The notes under the pieces are model-generated. The model was not told where the DNA came from and ran no database searches. It saw only the letters and a program-made list of their open reading frames with translations. Made by a program: the position numbers and the translations under genes. Below are positions 23,901-37,100 of a stretch of 64,000 nt of DNA, piece after piece (within the stretch, counting starts at the first letter, position 1; each line of letters starts with the position of its first letter). The stretch spans positions 2,133,001 through 2,197,000 of the forward strand of contig JAPEHQ010000007.1 in the NCBI GenBank assembly GCA_027405735.1, written 5' to 3'. The DNA is from Mucor racemosus. Taxonomy: Eukaryota > Mucoromycota > Mucoromycetes > Mucorales > Mucoraceae.

Positions 23901-24934
23901 TTCATGTAAAGTTGAAAGTCATCACGATTGAAATTCGCCGAGATAATGTTTTCGCTGTCAAGTAGATGTGGGATGGTTTCGGATGGTTTCAGATGGTTTC
24001 AAAAAAAATTGCCCAATATTGAATAGAAGTATCCCAAATCTTCAAAGAAGAAGTATTTTCCCTCTATAGGCCATTGATATCTGTCCGAAAATAAACAAGC
24101 TAATATCAGAATATATACGAGCATTGGATTAACATTGACAAAAGCTTACCTAAAATCCATTGTACAAAACTGAATACCTACATAAAGGTTGCAGTGGAAT
24201 TACATACTAAAAACGCTTGATAAAAATAAAACAACCTAAATTTCAAGTGTCGCTCATAAAATATGATGCCACTTGAAATGTGAACAACGATAATAAACAA
24301 ACGCTTCAATTGAACACAATAACAAACGCATGCTAAAAATATGAAATACCCTTTTTGAACCATACATGTCGTGTAGATGATAGCACCCTTGATCACGGCG
24401 CAATCAATTACACAAATGACATATATATCAAAACAGGATTCTATCCAAATCAATAATGATAATAAACAAAGATATCAATTTAGTCAACTACTCATCTATA
24501 TCGTAGTTGCACTATCAATATAAATAAGATTCAAGCATATAAAAACTACCCCTTAAAAATCAAGGTTACATAAAATAGATATAACAGAAATAAACAAAAA
24601 CAACCATTTCCCAAAAGGTCGATATTGTCACACTTGACATACAATCCCTTATGGTCAATGCTCTATACAATTTACCCCTTAAAATATCAAATCAATAACA
24701 ATGTACTCAAAACTGGAAGATTACTAAATATACATCCATTCAAGTCTGATGGTATCCAAGTTCTCCAAATCACTATAAATACCCTCATACTTTTCAATTA
24801 TTTTAACTCTTCAGAAATCTTTTGTAATAAAAACTTTAGCTGATTATAATTGTATTTCTACTGCTTTTATTTTTTTATATTTTTTTATTTTAGTAAATCA
24901 CATCGTAATTTACTGCAAAGGTGTTAAATTTTTG
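21000..24934. other. Intergenic, ~3.9 kb, no gene recognised
   Basis: AT-rich sequence. The longest frame (22,360-22,722, plus, 120 codons) is rich in F, K, L and I, has no family resemblance, and I do not treat it as a gene. A small tandem repeat lies at 23,968-24,000 (GGATGGTTTC three times with one change). No RNA gene or transposon end was recognised. Confidence 0.4.
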
Positions 24935-26305
24935 TATTCACAAAATAGATCCAATTGAAAACTACTTTGTATTTTTTATTTTAGCAAAAAATATTAATTT
25001 TTCGTCGAGATAATAAAAGTAAAAGTTCATATTACAGCTCAAAACCTATGATAACTGGGTCCCAAAATTGATTTAATAACAAAATAGACGAAAAATGATC
25101 CAAAAAACAAAATCGTTTAATAGCTCATGAACTACAAAATAAGCAGACCCCGAATATTAATTGTTTTTTGTACAGTTTTGGTTTCTTCATCCATCTAAAC
25201 AATATCCAGACAAATTTTTCACGTTAAATTTTGCATTAAATACAGTTGAAATTTTGGAGTTTTTTTGAAGATGCACATCACTTTCTATAAGAATATTTAA
25301 AATATAAGGAATGGAGATAATGGAGGAAAAAATCATCTATTGATCGTGCCATTGATGAATCTTCTAATTACATTTTTTATAGAAAAAAACAAGATTTTTG
25401 TCATTTTTGTTTTTAAATTCAGAATTTGGGATGAGGGTATACAGGGAAAAAATTGAAGCTAGAAACGAAGGTATTCTTTTATACACATTTTTGAGGATAT
25501 CTCCATGAAAAATCAATATTTTGAAAAAAATTAAATTGCATCCAAGAGAGCTCAATGAGGTTAATGACATGAGTAAAAAAAACTGCTACTCAACTTAACA
25601 AATATTTTAAAATCTACTACAAAACTGCCAAAAAAAAAATGAAAAAAAAATAAAAGTGCTCATAAAATTTTTATACTTAAATATGTTATAGAGCACTTCA
25701 AAAAAAGTAAGTTTTATTATTAGAAATTAGAAGATGTTAGTGTATCTTAATATTTTGCAGAGATATGGAGCCTCAAAGCTTTCAATATTTAGCAGTGAAA
25801 TACGCGTAAAAATCTGAAACATTAGCATTGAAAAATTTATACCAACTGCAAAAAATAGGATATTTCAGGATACTTGTTTGTGGATTAAAGTTGAACATCT
25901 TAGGCACATTGGCATATATATTTTCCTTGGTGTTATTTAGTGAAAAAAAAAATAGAGCAGGTGTTTTATCAATAACAATAAGAATTGAACAAGAGTAAAA
26001 GGTGGAGTTTATTCAATATACAATGTAAGGATATATGTAATAGACGGCAATCTCGGGTAATACAATAATGATATGGGTACACCCAGGACTGAGACTATGA
26101 AAATAGACATCGGTAATGCCATATATAGATTCTGATATAACAGCAGGGATGAAAAGTGAGGCCCAGTTTTTAAGAAAAAAGCAGTAAATTTTACCTACTT
26201 TTGGGTCTTTCATTAGGTATAAGATATAAAGAATTTTTTGATACATGATACAGGTGGCGTAATACAACCAGTTGATAATTATTTTTTAGTGTCGAAGGTA
26301 TAGCT
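24935..26305 (+). repeat. Dispersed repeat family, copy 2 (interrupted by a solo LTR)
   Basis: Same order of landmarks as the copies at 2.9, 32.9 and 49.4 kb (TTTTTCGTCGAGATAA, AATAGCTCATGAACT, GAGGGTATACAGGG, TTTTTGAGGATATCTCC, AAAATCTGAAACATTAGC). It is split by a 181-bp insertion at 25,962-26,142. In the minus-strand frame this copy has AAA (Lys) where copies 1 and 4 have a TAA stop (near 25,839-25,841), so it keeps a longer ancestral frame. Confidence 0.8.
25962..26142. mobile_element. Solo LTR, 181 bp
   Basis: Begins TGTTTTATC and ends GATATAACA (TGTT...AACA, the inverted ends of an LTR). It is flanked by GCAGG at 25,957-25,961 and 26,143-26,147, a 5-bp target duplication. The undisturbed site is visible in copy 1 of the host repeat (GAGCAGGGATGAAAAATGAG, near 3911-3930). 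No internal retrotransposon region remains, as expected after LTR-LTR recombination. Family and orientation cannot be told. Confidence 0.8.
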
Positions 26306-26724
26306 CAATGTTTTTGTATGGAGTGTAACTTATCCAATCATTTCGAACAATGAACTCTCTCTTTTCGCGAGTACAAATTAGCTATATGGATTTCATGTCC
26401 TTAATTTCAGAGAAGATGGTAACTGTACCAAATGCAGAGATATTTTTTTATTAGCATGAAGCACCCAGAAATATTCAATTACTGCGCTGCTCATAATGTA
26501 TACACATCTCCTCTTTCACGAAAAGCTAAATCAAGTAATTCATATACACACGATATCTCCAATGTGACTTATCATTCAATGTTTAAACTTTCCTTTTTGA
26601 ATCATTTGTTCATATAATTATCATGGATTCCCTTTTTTTCTTCTTTAATTTTCCTTTATCTTTTGTTTTCGTTTTTTTTTTTTTGATTTAAGTACATTGT
26701 TTGATATATATGCATGTTGTAAAA
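26306..26724. other. Intergenic upstream of the TBC gene
   Basis: AT-rich, with T-rich tracts near 26,630-26,690 just before the presumed transcription start of the TBC-domain gene. No other gene seen. Confidence 0.4.
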
Positions 26725-28225
26725 ATGGGAGTTAAAATGTCGGTTGGTAAGTAACGATCCAAATCAAAAACATAGCAACAAATCTGATTTCAATTGATTT
26801 TATAAAAGCAAGAAGTATGCGCCGAGCTCAACAAACACAGGATATTTTGGAAGCTATGGCTAAAAATGATTTTGATGAATTAAAAAGATTAGCTAGATGC
26901 CCTGAAGGTTTCGTTGATGATAAACTTCGAAAATATGTGTGGTAGGTTGGTAAAACAATAAGTACAAAGCCTCAAATGTTTCATCAATTGTTATTAATCT
27001 ACTTGAATTAGGCCGGTTTTGTTACATACACAGCATGGCAATTATTTGGCAGAACGAGGAAGCGGTATGTATTTTCTTTTCTTATTGTTATGAATCATTA
27101 TTAAAATCGAATTTGATGTAGAAAAAGATTTAGCTGATCCGGTACAAATATCCAAAGATGTAGAAAGATCACTGTACTACTATCCACAAGGTATACTAAT
27201 TAAATTTATTTTGGATCCTATTATTCGGAAATATAACCAACTAACAAAACAGAAAAAACAAAGACGTAACTCCCATGTTCAAGGCTCACAAACAACAAGA
27301 ATTACATTGCATGATCGTGGAGATACTTTGGAGGAACCCAGCGTTAAAATATTACCAAGTAAGCCTCTGTATCTGAACAAGAAGCAGCTATCTAACTTTT
27401 TACTTGCAGGGATTTCATGATATTTGCACTTGTTTTTTGCTAGTTCTCGGTAAAAAAGCCGCTATACCGGCAGCAGAAAATGTTGCTTTGTTCTTTATTC
27501 GAGATGCCATGTTGGATTCATTTGATCCCGTCTCTAAACAACTTCGATTAATGAGCTCGCTAATAGAATATGAGGATCCCGAATTAACGTTATTTTTGGA
27601 GAAGGCAAACATTATGCCATATTATGCTCTGAGTTGGGTTTTAACCTGGTTTAGTCATGATTTTGAGGCATACGAGAAAGTAATTCGTCTCTTTGATTTG
27701 TTTATTTCAAGTCAGGCAATCATGCCAGTATATATAGCTAGCGCCGTAAGTTCTGTAATTTTGTAAAGTATCACACTAGTCTTATTAATTGATTCTTTAG
27801 ATAACACTATTACGTAGAGATGAGATATTAAAAGCTGAAAAAGATCTAGTACATTCACTAATAACCCGAATCCCGCAAGATATGGATATTGAAAGACTTA
27901 TAGAAAAAGCTGTCTTGCTCGAGGAGAAATACTCAACTCTTCAATTACAGAAGGAAAGCGGCATTTGGCTTCATAACGAGTAAGAGCTATATATTTGATA
28001 AATGTGCATGTCTTTGACAGTTAATACAATATTAGATCTGTGATAAACACATGGGAAAAGGATTGGGGAAGGCTGAAATGGGGACAAGTGCCAGATCAGT
28101 TACAAGTGAATAGATACCTAAGTCATCAAGTGGAGAAAGAAGAATGGGAAGATGAAATGCTTATGGAATGGACTCGGAGGAGAAGAGGTTCGATAGAAGA
28201 TGATGATGATTTTATGTTTAGATAA
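26725..28225 (+). CDS. TBC1D20-like Rab GTPase-activating protein
   Basis: Eight exons: 26725-26746, 26809-26941, 27012-27064, 27122-27190, 27264-27358, 27410-27745, 27801-27979, 28036-28225, giving 358 residues. Both catalytic fingers of a TBC domain are present: ISKDVER (IxxDxxR, arginine finger R85) and KYYQGFHD (YxQ, glutamine finger Q124). They are 39 residues apart, as I recall for human TBC1D20, which supports the splice choice at 27,264. Later motifs LSWVLTWFSHD and IPQDMDIERLI also fit TBC1D20/yeast Gyp8, GAPs for Rab1/Ypt1 in ER-Golgi traffic. Unlike TBC1D20 there is no C-terminal membrane anchor; the protein ends in an acidic DDDDFMFR. The first exon (MGVKMSV) is the least certain part; translation could start at MRRAQQ (26,823). 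Confidence 0.85.
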
Positions 28226-28919
28226 TAAACTTTAATTTATTGATATGTTATAATATCTGATTTGGTTCTTTGGTATATCTATTAGTTGGGCAGTTTTCCT
28301 GGATTACCTGGATAGAAACGAGTATTATTTGATTTAGACCATCAAATTATGACAAGAGGAAGCAATAGTTGTTTAATCTGAGAAGCATCTTCATAAATAA
28401 TTCAAGTCTATAGCTTTAACAGATATATATATATATATATATTACCATAATCAAGTATAACAGAAAAAATATTATACTACATTTTTTCTATCATCTAAAT
28501 ACGCATTTAAGCTTATTCATTGTCTACTATCAAAGGAGAGCGATGCATGTAAATCTGTTGAACTCGGATTTGACATGCTGCGAAGTAATGGCAATACTTG
28601 TTGATATGCATGCGATATCCGAAAAGTGATCTTGTTTGTTGTCTTATTATAGTTCTACAAAAATAAACCTTCAATATAATTGACATTTGTATGTAGCTTT
28701 AGATCAAAAGGTTTGCATATAATGTTCTTCCATTCAAATTTGAAGAGTGAACATCAAAAAGTTGATATCGAATCTCTTTGTATGCCGGCGAAACACAAGC
28801 GCGTACCGACACAGTATTGGACGTGTCACGCCTAGACATTCTTTTTGATAACGCGAGTAAACTAATTGATCAGTTTTACTTGTTGGTTCCTTGAATAAAG
28901 CAATTACAATTACAATAAA
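28226..28919. other. Intergenic between TBC gene and condensin gene
   Basis: Contains an (AT)n microsatellite (28,423-28,442) and the promoter region of the condensin gene. No gene or RNA was recognised. Confidence 0.45.
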
Positions 28920-31900
28920 ATGGTTAAAAGAAAAGCACCCGTCGATCCCAACATACTAGAAGAGTCCACTATGGATAAACAAACAGCACTTGCCGATATG
29001 AAAGAAAAAGTAGTAGAAATATTCATGACAGCACAACAACCGGATGCAGTGCTGCGAGCAGAATGCATCAAATTAAGAGATATTCAAATTGGTTGTTGCT
29101 ACAATTCACCAAGAATTGTGGGAGAACCAGAAGATATTGATTATGAAACAGAAGCAGTGTTTTTAAAATTGATATTTAGAATGGTTAATATTGTTATAAA
29201 AGCAAAAAGAAAAGAGCCAACTGCTGATCGCGTTCAACGATTCATTGCTGGTTTCCTGCAATTCATTCAGAAAAAAGGTATGATTGCTATTCACAGATTT
29301 ATTAATATGTGTATATTCTTATGATTTATTCTAGATGAGGAAGCTAAAATCAAAGCAAGACAAAAAAGAAAGGGATTATTAAATCCATCACCACCCACAA
29401 CGCAACCAGAAACGTCTGAAGAAGCGCAAGGGTCAATAGTGGCTGACACATCCAATCCTGATAATAATGGTAAAGACAATGAGGATGTTGTAATGGAAGA
29501 TGATAGATCAGATTATGAAGATGCAGTTGAAGCAGAAACAGTAGAGAATAGTCAAGTAGCGTCTATAGTAGAAAATGCAGACGAAGATGAAGATGACGAC
29601 GAGGAAGAGCATGAAACTATTACCTCAAGATTTGTTGAAAGTTTACTGAGACATTTATTCCAGGGATTTGCAGATTCAAAAGCAAGTGTCCGTATTAGGT
29701 GCTGTCAAATCATTGCTCTCAGCATTAGTTCAATGGGTGAACTTGAGTAAATAAATGTAATTTAATTGCATTAAATCTATGCTAACAGTTGTTTTTATTT
29801 TTAGCGAGGATTTGTATCAAGATTTGAAAAGACATTTATTTGAAGGACACATTGATAGAGAAGCAAGTGTTCGAGCACAAGCAGTGACAGCATTATGTCG
29901 TTTACAAAGTGATACAGAAGTAAACCCTGTTGATGGACAAACAATTCATGAAAAATTAATGTGGAGTGTTCGACATGATTCAAGTTCGTAAGTATTTCAT
30001 CTTGATATCTCAACATTTTAATTTACAATTCTATACATATAGTGAAGTTCGACGACTGATTTTATTCAATATTGATGTTACAACTGATACGCTTCCTTAT
30101 ATTATCAAGAGCATACGAGATCCAGATGATATCAATCGAAGAGTAGTTTACTTAAAACCTTTGTCCAGTTTGAATGATTTCAGACAACTAAATTTTGAAG
30201 AAAGACAAGAGGTATTGAAATGGGGATTAAATGATAGAAATGAACTAGTGAGGAAAGCTGCTACAAAAATGTTTGCAGAAAATTGGATCAAGCATGCTGG
30301 AAGAAATTTGATAGAGTTTTTAGAGCGATTGGAAGCGACAAAACCTGCAATGTCAGATTTAATAGAGAAGTTATTTAAAGAGTTCTTCAAAATTCGATCC
30401 GATGTATTTAAGGAAACTGTGTTTGATGATGAATTCTGGAGCAATTTATCAGGAGAAAGTGCTTTGTTGGCTCGAATGATGATTGAATATTTACAAAACG
30501 AAGATGAAGAAGATGAGCGATTAGATAAAATTTTGCCCTCAGTAACAGTTCATGTCATGAATTTAGAAAACTATTACAATTTATACCAGCAGTACAATAA
30601 TGCAGATGATAATTCATTCAATTATGAATATATTATTGTTCAAATGTTGGATATTGCACTTTGTTTGGATTATGCTGATGAAATGGGTAGAAAAAAAATG
30701 TTTAATTTACTAAGAGACATCTTGAGATCATATGAAGTAATTGACGAGCATCTGGAAAGAATATTAAAGGTGTTTAGAAGGATATCTATTGATGAAAGAG
30801 ATTTCACCAGGTATATTTGTGATATTGCATTTTGTTTAATTCATTGATGCACTAAATTTCATACTAGATCCATCATTGAAATCATTTCAGATATCCAAGA
30901 AGAAGCAGCAGTGCCTTATCTAGATATGGAAGATGAGGTTGCTACGAAAAAGGCAAAATTAGACGAGAATAATACCAACTCTCCAATTGCGGAGAACCCT
31001 AAAAGCACTACAAATACTGAAGAGATTGACAACAGCCAAGATGTAGCATCTCAAGATCTTGATAAATTAGTAGCAAAGCTTCGTTGCCTCAACATTTGTA
31101 AACGAATGCTTGAAAACAGTTATGAGCCATTGACAGATAATTCTATTTTATATGGTCTTTTGAATGATTTGATTGTACCAGCTGTTCAAGATGGCGATTC
31201 ATTACTTCGTCAAGAGGGATTACATTGCCTTGGCTTATGCTGCACTTTGGATAAAGGTTTAGCACAGCACAACGTTGCATTATTCATTAATTGTATCAAA
31301 AATGGACATGAAGTCTTAGTGAATAAAGCTGTTAGAGTGAGTCTTGTCCTTACATTATGGATCCACCATTATATTAACATACTTGCAAAATAGACATTAG
31401 GCGACATCTTATTAATGTATGGTGTAGATGCCATGAGTGAACATTTGGCTGATGTAAGTAATTTACCTTTATGTGCATCTAGACATTATTGACTTTAACT
31501 CTGTTCATATTATTTAGCCTCATGATATTCGAGCAGTATTTGAATTTGGTTTGGATCATGATAATACCGAAATTCAATCACTTACAACACAAAGTCTTTG
31601 TAAACTCATGTTATTCAATCGATATACTGATGATGATGTAAGTAATCAATTAGAAAAATGTGTGATTGAAATATGGAACTAAGGCTATCATTTTAGCTGT
31701 TACGTTTAATGGTGCTATTATATTTCTTTCCTAAAACTGAAATGAATGAGCACAGCAACATGATTCACCAATGTTTAGCATACTTTTTCCCTGCCTATTG
31801 TTTCTCCAGTTTAGATCATCAAAAATCAGTTTCCAACATTACAATTGCCGCATTGGAAGAGCTTTGTAATATTTATGAAGATTTGGATAAGGATGAAATT

Positions 31901-32578
31901 ATGACAAATCCAAAACAAATAGCAGACATGTTGGCTGATTGGAATGACCCTAGAAAATTAACAAAGTAAGTGCCACACGGATGTTGTTAAACTAGCAAAT
32001 TTCTCATTTTATGTATAGAACACAAGCACAAAATGCTGTACTTTTGGATGACCAAGACTTTACTACACCTGGTAAACTTGCGGTCCAAGCCTTGACTATT
32101 ATCTACATTGAAGAGGAAGGTTTGAAACGAAAGACAATGTGTACATTCGTTACTAGATTATATTTGAATGAAGCTGCAAATTCAGATTTGATTGAAATCA
32201 AGAAACAGATACTTCAAATTAACGAGGTTAGAATAATTAGCTTTTACTAAACCTCAATTTTCATTAACTGGATTGCTTTTATAGGAAAAGCCATTGAAAT
32301 TATTACCTGCTCGAAAGGCTATGGCCAAGATTGTTGACATGATTGATGCTATTGCTGTCCCTGAAGAACAACAGCAAAATGAGGACGAAGAAAGCCCTGA
32401 ACAACAGCAGCAAAATGAGGACGAAGAAAACCCTGAAGAAGATAGTGAACCAGATTCCGAAAAAGAGCAAGGTTTTGAGCAAGTTGATGCCAATAGTGAT
32501 GAGGATCTTGATCATGAGTCTGATGAAGAAATTGAATCTGAATCTGATTTAGAGGGCGAAGATGATGAGAACTCTTGA
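28920..32578 (+). CDS. CND3: Condensin complex subunit 3 (CAP-G / Cnd3 / Ycg1)
   Basis: Ten exons: 28920-29277, 29335-29746, 29805-29987, 30043-30810, 30868-31336, 31394-31453, 31518-31637, 31697-31965, 32019-32226, 32285-32578, giving 1046 residues, normal for the family. CAP-G is the HEAT-repeat subunit that, with Brn1/CAP-H, clamps DNA in condensin during mitotic chromosome compaction. Diagnostic stretches are SRFVESLLRHLFQGFADSKA followed by VRIRCCQI, REASVRAQAVTALCRLQSD, then EVRRLILFNI and RDPDDINRRVVY, all HEAT repeats, and the C-terminal Cnd3 domain (SILYGLLNDLIVPAVQ, RQEGLHCLGLCC, FPAYCFSS). An acidic, disordered insert lies after the first exon (about residues 150-210) and an acidic tail at the end with a duplicated EQQQQNEDEE(S/N)PE unit. 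Nuclear; single-copy housekeeping gene. Confidence 0.95.
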
Positions 32579-32889
32579 AATATCAAGAATAAATATATCT
32601 TGAATTGTACACTTAATAGAACAAATTAGTTCTTGTAATAAAAATAATTACTTATATAATAGACGACGCTAATGTTTTGTAAATGAGTAACATGATTCTC
32701 ATTATCTCTGTATGTACAGTTTTTTTTTATTATTATTATGCCGTCAAATCTTTTTTGTTCAATGGATTTTTTTTATTCTTGAAAAATATATAATGTGCAA
32801 GAGATCAATGCTAAATTGCACAACATTCTGACTGTTTTATATCTAGTTTTTGTGGAATATCTGTAGTTGTTATATGCAAACCTTATTAC
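32579..32889. other. 3' region of the condensin gene
   Basis: AT-rich, with likely 3' untranslated sequence and AATAAA-type signals at 32,589 and 32,637 regions. No gene is seen before the next repeat copy. Confidence 0.4.
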
Positions 32890-34078
32890 AAGGCGACGCC
32901 TATATCAAAATGAACGAAAAATCATTCAAAAAACAAAATCGTTTAATAGCTCATGAACTGCAAAGTAAGCAGGCCTAGTGCATTACATGGTTTTTGTACA
33001 GATTTGGTTTCTGCATCCATCTAAACAATATTCAGACATATTTTTTTATGTTAAATTTTGCATAAAATATAATTGAAATTTGGAGATTTTTTGAAAATAC
33101 ACACCACTTTCTATAAGAATATTTAAAATATAAGGAATGAAGATAATGGGAGAAAAAATTATCTATCAATTGCACCTTGCTGAGCCTTCTAGCTGCATTT
33201 TTTATAGAAAAAATTCGGAATTTGGGATGAGGGTATACAAGGGAAAAATTGAAGCTAGAAACGAAGGTATTCCTTTATACACATTTTTGAGGATATCTCC
33301 ATGAAAAATCAATATTTTGAAAAACACCAGATTGCGTCCGAGAAAGCTCAATGAGGTTAATGGCGTGAACGTGAAAAAATGCCGCTCAATTTAACTAATA
33401 TTTTAAAATATACTACAAAATGTCAAAAAAACAAAAGCGCTTAGAATTTTTTCCTACTGATATATGTTATTGAGCACTTTAAAACAAGTACGTTTTATTA
33501 TTAAAAAATGCTACTATAACTTAATCTCTCATAGAGATATGAAGTCTGAAATTTTTTAATCTTTAGCAGAGGAATACCTGTAAAAATCTGAAACATTAGC
33601 AGTTGAAAAGTTATATTAGCTGCAAAAGATAAGATATTTCCGGATACTCGTTTTTGAATTAACATTAAACATCTCAGGTATATTATTGGTATATGATTTT
33701 TTTGTGGTGTTATTTAGTGAGAAAAAAAGCTGTGTAGAGATGAAAAGTGAGGCTCAGATTTAAGGGAAAAGCTGCGAATTTTACGTATTTCTAAGTCTTT
33801 TACGAGATATAAAATAAATTTAGGAGCAGGTAGCATAATGCGACCAATTCGAATCTATTTAGCAGTATATAACGTAATATTATACCTTAAAACAGTTTAA
33901 TATAACGTTAGTTTTAGAAGGGAGGATACTCTCCAAATTTAAAGATGGAAGGCTATAAAGAAGCTTTTTTTTTTTTTGAAAATCCATATTTAATACCAAA
34001 ACTCATTTTAATACTTATGATGCGCAACTTCCTCAGAAAGTATTACAGCAAGTCAAAATAGGTTGTGAATTATAGAGT
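32890..34078 (+). repeat. Dispersed repeat family, copy 3
   Basis: Lacks the first ~130 bp of copies 1, 2 and 4 and starts at AAAATGAACGAAAAATCATT. It then follows the family order (AATAGCTCATGAACTGCAAA, GAGGGTATACAAGGGAAAAA, TTTTTGAGGATATCTCC) to ATTACAGCAAGTCAAAATAG (34,053). This end is the uninterrupted version of the site where the hAT-like element sits in copy 1. A short deletion (about 33,206-33,216) removes part of the plus-strand frame. Confidence 0.8.
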
Positions 34079-34121
34079 GTATGTAACAAAACAAAGCTAG
34101 TTTCATATGTTTTATTGATTA

Positions 34122-37100
34122 ATTAGTGTCCTATTATATTTTCAGGTTTGATAAATAATACTTAAGAAAGAATACAATTAAAAGAGAATGAGTAATGAAT
34201 CGGTTCTTCAACTGTATAATAAAAACAAGATATCGTTTATTTATATATAAAAGTATGACATTTTATATTGATTTGACATTGAGATCCTGAGATGTAATTT
34301 AAGGCACTATTGAACCATCAGATCTGTTTGATAGTAATATATGGATTGAAATGGATCAATCATAATTTAACCGTTCTTGCAGAACTTGTGAGTTGCTTTG
34401 TTTCAATGCTGCGCTAAATGTGCTTGGATGTTGATTTGATAGCTACTTGATTGATTAACCGCTGGGATGAAATAACATGGTGTCATAATTGAGGTCCAAG
34501 CGTTCTTGGTAATTACTGGATTAAACTTGGTACGCTAGGAGTTTCTTATATCGGATATCGAGATTTTGCACTTCAATACATGTCATAGTCAATAGATTGT
34601 AAGGTGTATTATTGATACTGTAGAAGGTGATAACGTATGATACTAGGTGGCATACAACATAGCATATCATTCATATTTTTGCCAATGGTCACTCTTCCAA
34701 AAAAAAAAAAAGCCGAACAATCTCCGGACGCGACCATCTAATTGTATTTCCAAGCTTTAAATCTCTAGAAAAAATTACCGGACAGCCCGGACGCGGTTTT
34801 TTAAATATTCCAATTAGTTATAAGATGCAGGTATCGAAATTTTATACAAAAATTAAGGTTCGACTGTATTGCTATTAATTATTCAAAGCTCAAAGGCTTA
34901 TTTTAAGTAAAGTATAAATACAATCTAAAACATTATTAGCCTATTAATAACGGATTTAACTTGAAAAGTATAAGATGATACAACCGGATTCAAAAAAAGT
35001 CCATAAAATCACAAATTTAAAAGATTTATTATACAGTATAAAAGCATTACGGTCGAACTGTGCTGCACAAGATGATTTTGTTGTGCCAAGATAATAGGCT
35101 GTACACTACAGCTTGATGAGTTGTTGCTCCCAATGAATAATAACGGCTAAAAAGATAACAAGATGCACATGGGCACAACAAAAGAAAAAACTGCACACGA
35201 GCATAACGAAAAGCCTGTATGTGCAGAGTTATAGATTCTGTCCGTGTGCATGACATTAATCCCATCTATGTGTGCATAATTGATATATCAGAAGTTTATC
35301 CAGATGTAGAAATCCAGGAACAACTATTGAAATCCAACATGGCATGACATTTAGTAACTCATACCAAATGTCATACATAACCACTAGAATTAACAGCGAC
35401 TATCAGGAACCTTCAGGAACACTTGGCAACAATGAAACATAAGCAATCCTACATCTTATTTAAATAATACAATCACAGACTCCAAATTCCACAAATTCCA
35501 TTGTATATGATTTTTTCCCAAATCATATCAAGTACCTCAATACCCGGCAATTCATTAATAATATTAATAATCATATAACTATCTAGAAAACATATAAATA
35601 CGAAGCATCAATGAATTAATAAAATGTATTTTTTAGCAGAGTATTTTTATATTAGTATCTTTTGATATAACAATTATCATCATTTTTTGTAGATATGTTT
35701 GTAGCTATAATATTCACAGTAAGAATGGTTTTTGCTCGGGCATAAACTTAAATGACACTTACTGCTTAAATTTATATGCAAGCCAAATATAAGATCATAT
35801 ATGTTACTTTATCACTCATAAAATTTAAACAAATTAACCTCCTTTAAACTTTCTATTTTAATTTACGATTGTTAGCTGTAAAAAGATTTGTTTTCAAGTA
35901 TACAGTAGCTACGATCAAAATTATGGTTATTAGGCAAGACATTAGATCATTGTTTTTTTGTGATTCTATATCATTTGAAATTTTATCACTTTTCTGAAAC
36001 ATTTCGTGGGTTTGTAGCCAGTTCGAGCTTTTTATTGAGTAGATATTATAAATATCATTGCTTTCGATTTGATCTGGTAATCAAGAAATACATCCAACAA
36101 TACAGTAGTAGTAAATAATGATATTTGATTTTATTAGACTGCGGTTAAATAAAAATATCAGCCTCTAATATAACGGCTGCTACCTATATTAAAAACACTA
36201 GTCCCTTATGATAGCATGCTTATTCAGGTAAAAGAAAAGAATATCAGCTTAATAGTCGGATATGCCTTATCAAACGGTGAATAATATCCTTGAAATATGA
36301 AAACAAAAAGAGAGAAGCAACACACGTAGAAAAGGATTTTGAAGGCTTTATATTATTTAGCGCAATTAAAACCCTGCTAAATTGCACATTTCAGCCAATT
36401 TAAAAGCAGCATTACAACGATTCAACCCATAAACTAAACAAAATAGGCAATATCTGTTATTATAGAAGCATGTATTTTCTACCAGAAAAACCGGCTTTCA
36501 TACCATAGATTTATTAAAAAATTGCAAAAGCGAGACCGTAGAGCAACGCCATAATTGAGCATAGCAAGATTGAATGGCTACGTCTCTTATACTATGGTAT
36601 ATATCTAAGTTTTAAATAAAAATGCGTTTTTTTTTTTTTACTTTTCTTATATTTAACCACGTACGATCTGAAAATTCAGACTTTGTAGCGGACATTTTCG
36701 GGGCTCATTTTATGCTTACCAACACTCATGATTTTCATCAAAAAATAGAAATATCAAATTTTGATGCCAAAATCAACGTTTAAATATACTACATTGTGAG
36801 AGAAAATTGTAGCTATAACTAATATGCATTTTATGAAACTTTAATATTAAATGTTTAATAATGAAAATCTGTACTTTTGCCCCAAAAACGGTTTTTTGGT
36901 TTAAGGATTTTCATATAATATTTTGCAATAAAAATGTTTGTTATTTTCTATTGAGCAAATAGAGCGCTAAATGTTGTATATGTGTATATTTTTTGCTTTT
37001 ATAATTGGTAGTATAATTAACTCTAGATTTGCAAAACCAAAAAAAAAAAATTAAAAAATGTCAAAATTGACGATCTGGACAAGAATAATTTTTGAAATTA

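Noticed and set aside
27211..27420. 69-codon frame ahead of the TBC exons
   Set aside because: It runs through two introns of the TBC gene and ends in a different frame. The true exon 27,264-27,358 is in another frame and supplies the YxQ finger.
32254..32515. Two minus-strand frames opposite the condensin tail
   Set aside because: Mirror images of the acidic, repetitive C-terminus of the condensin subunit.
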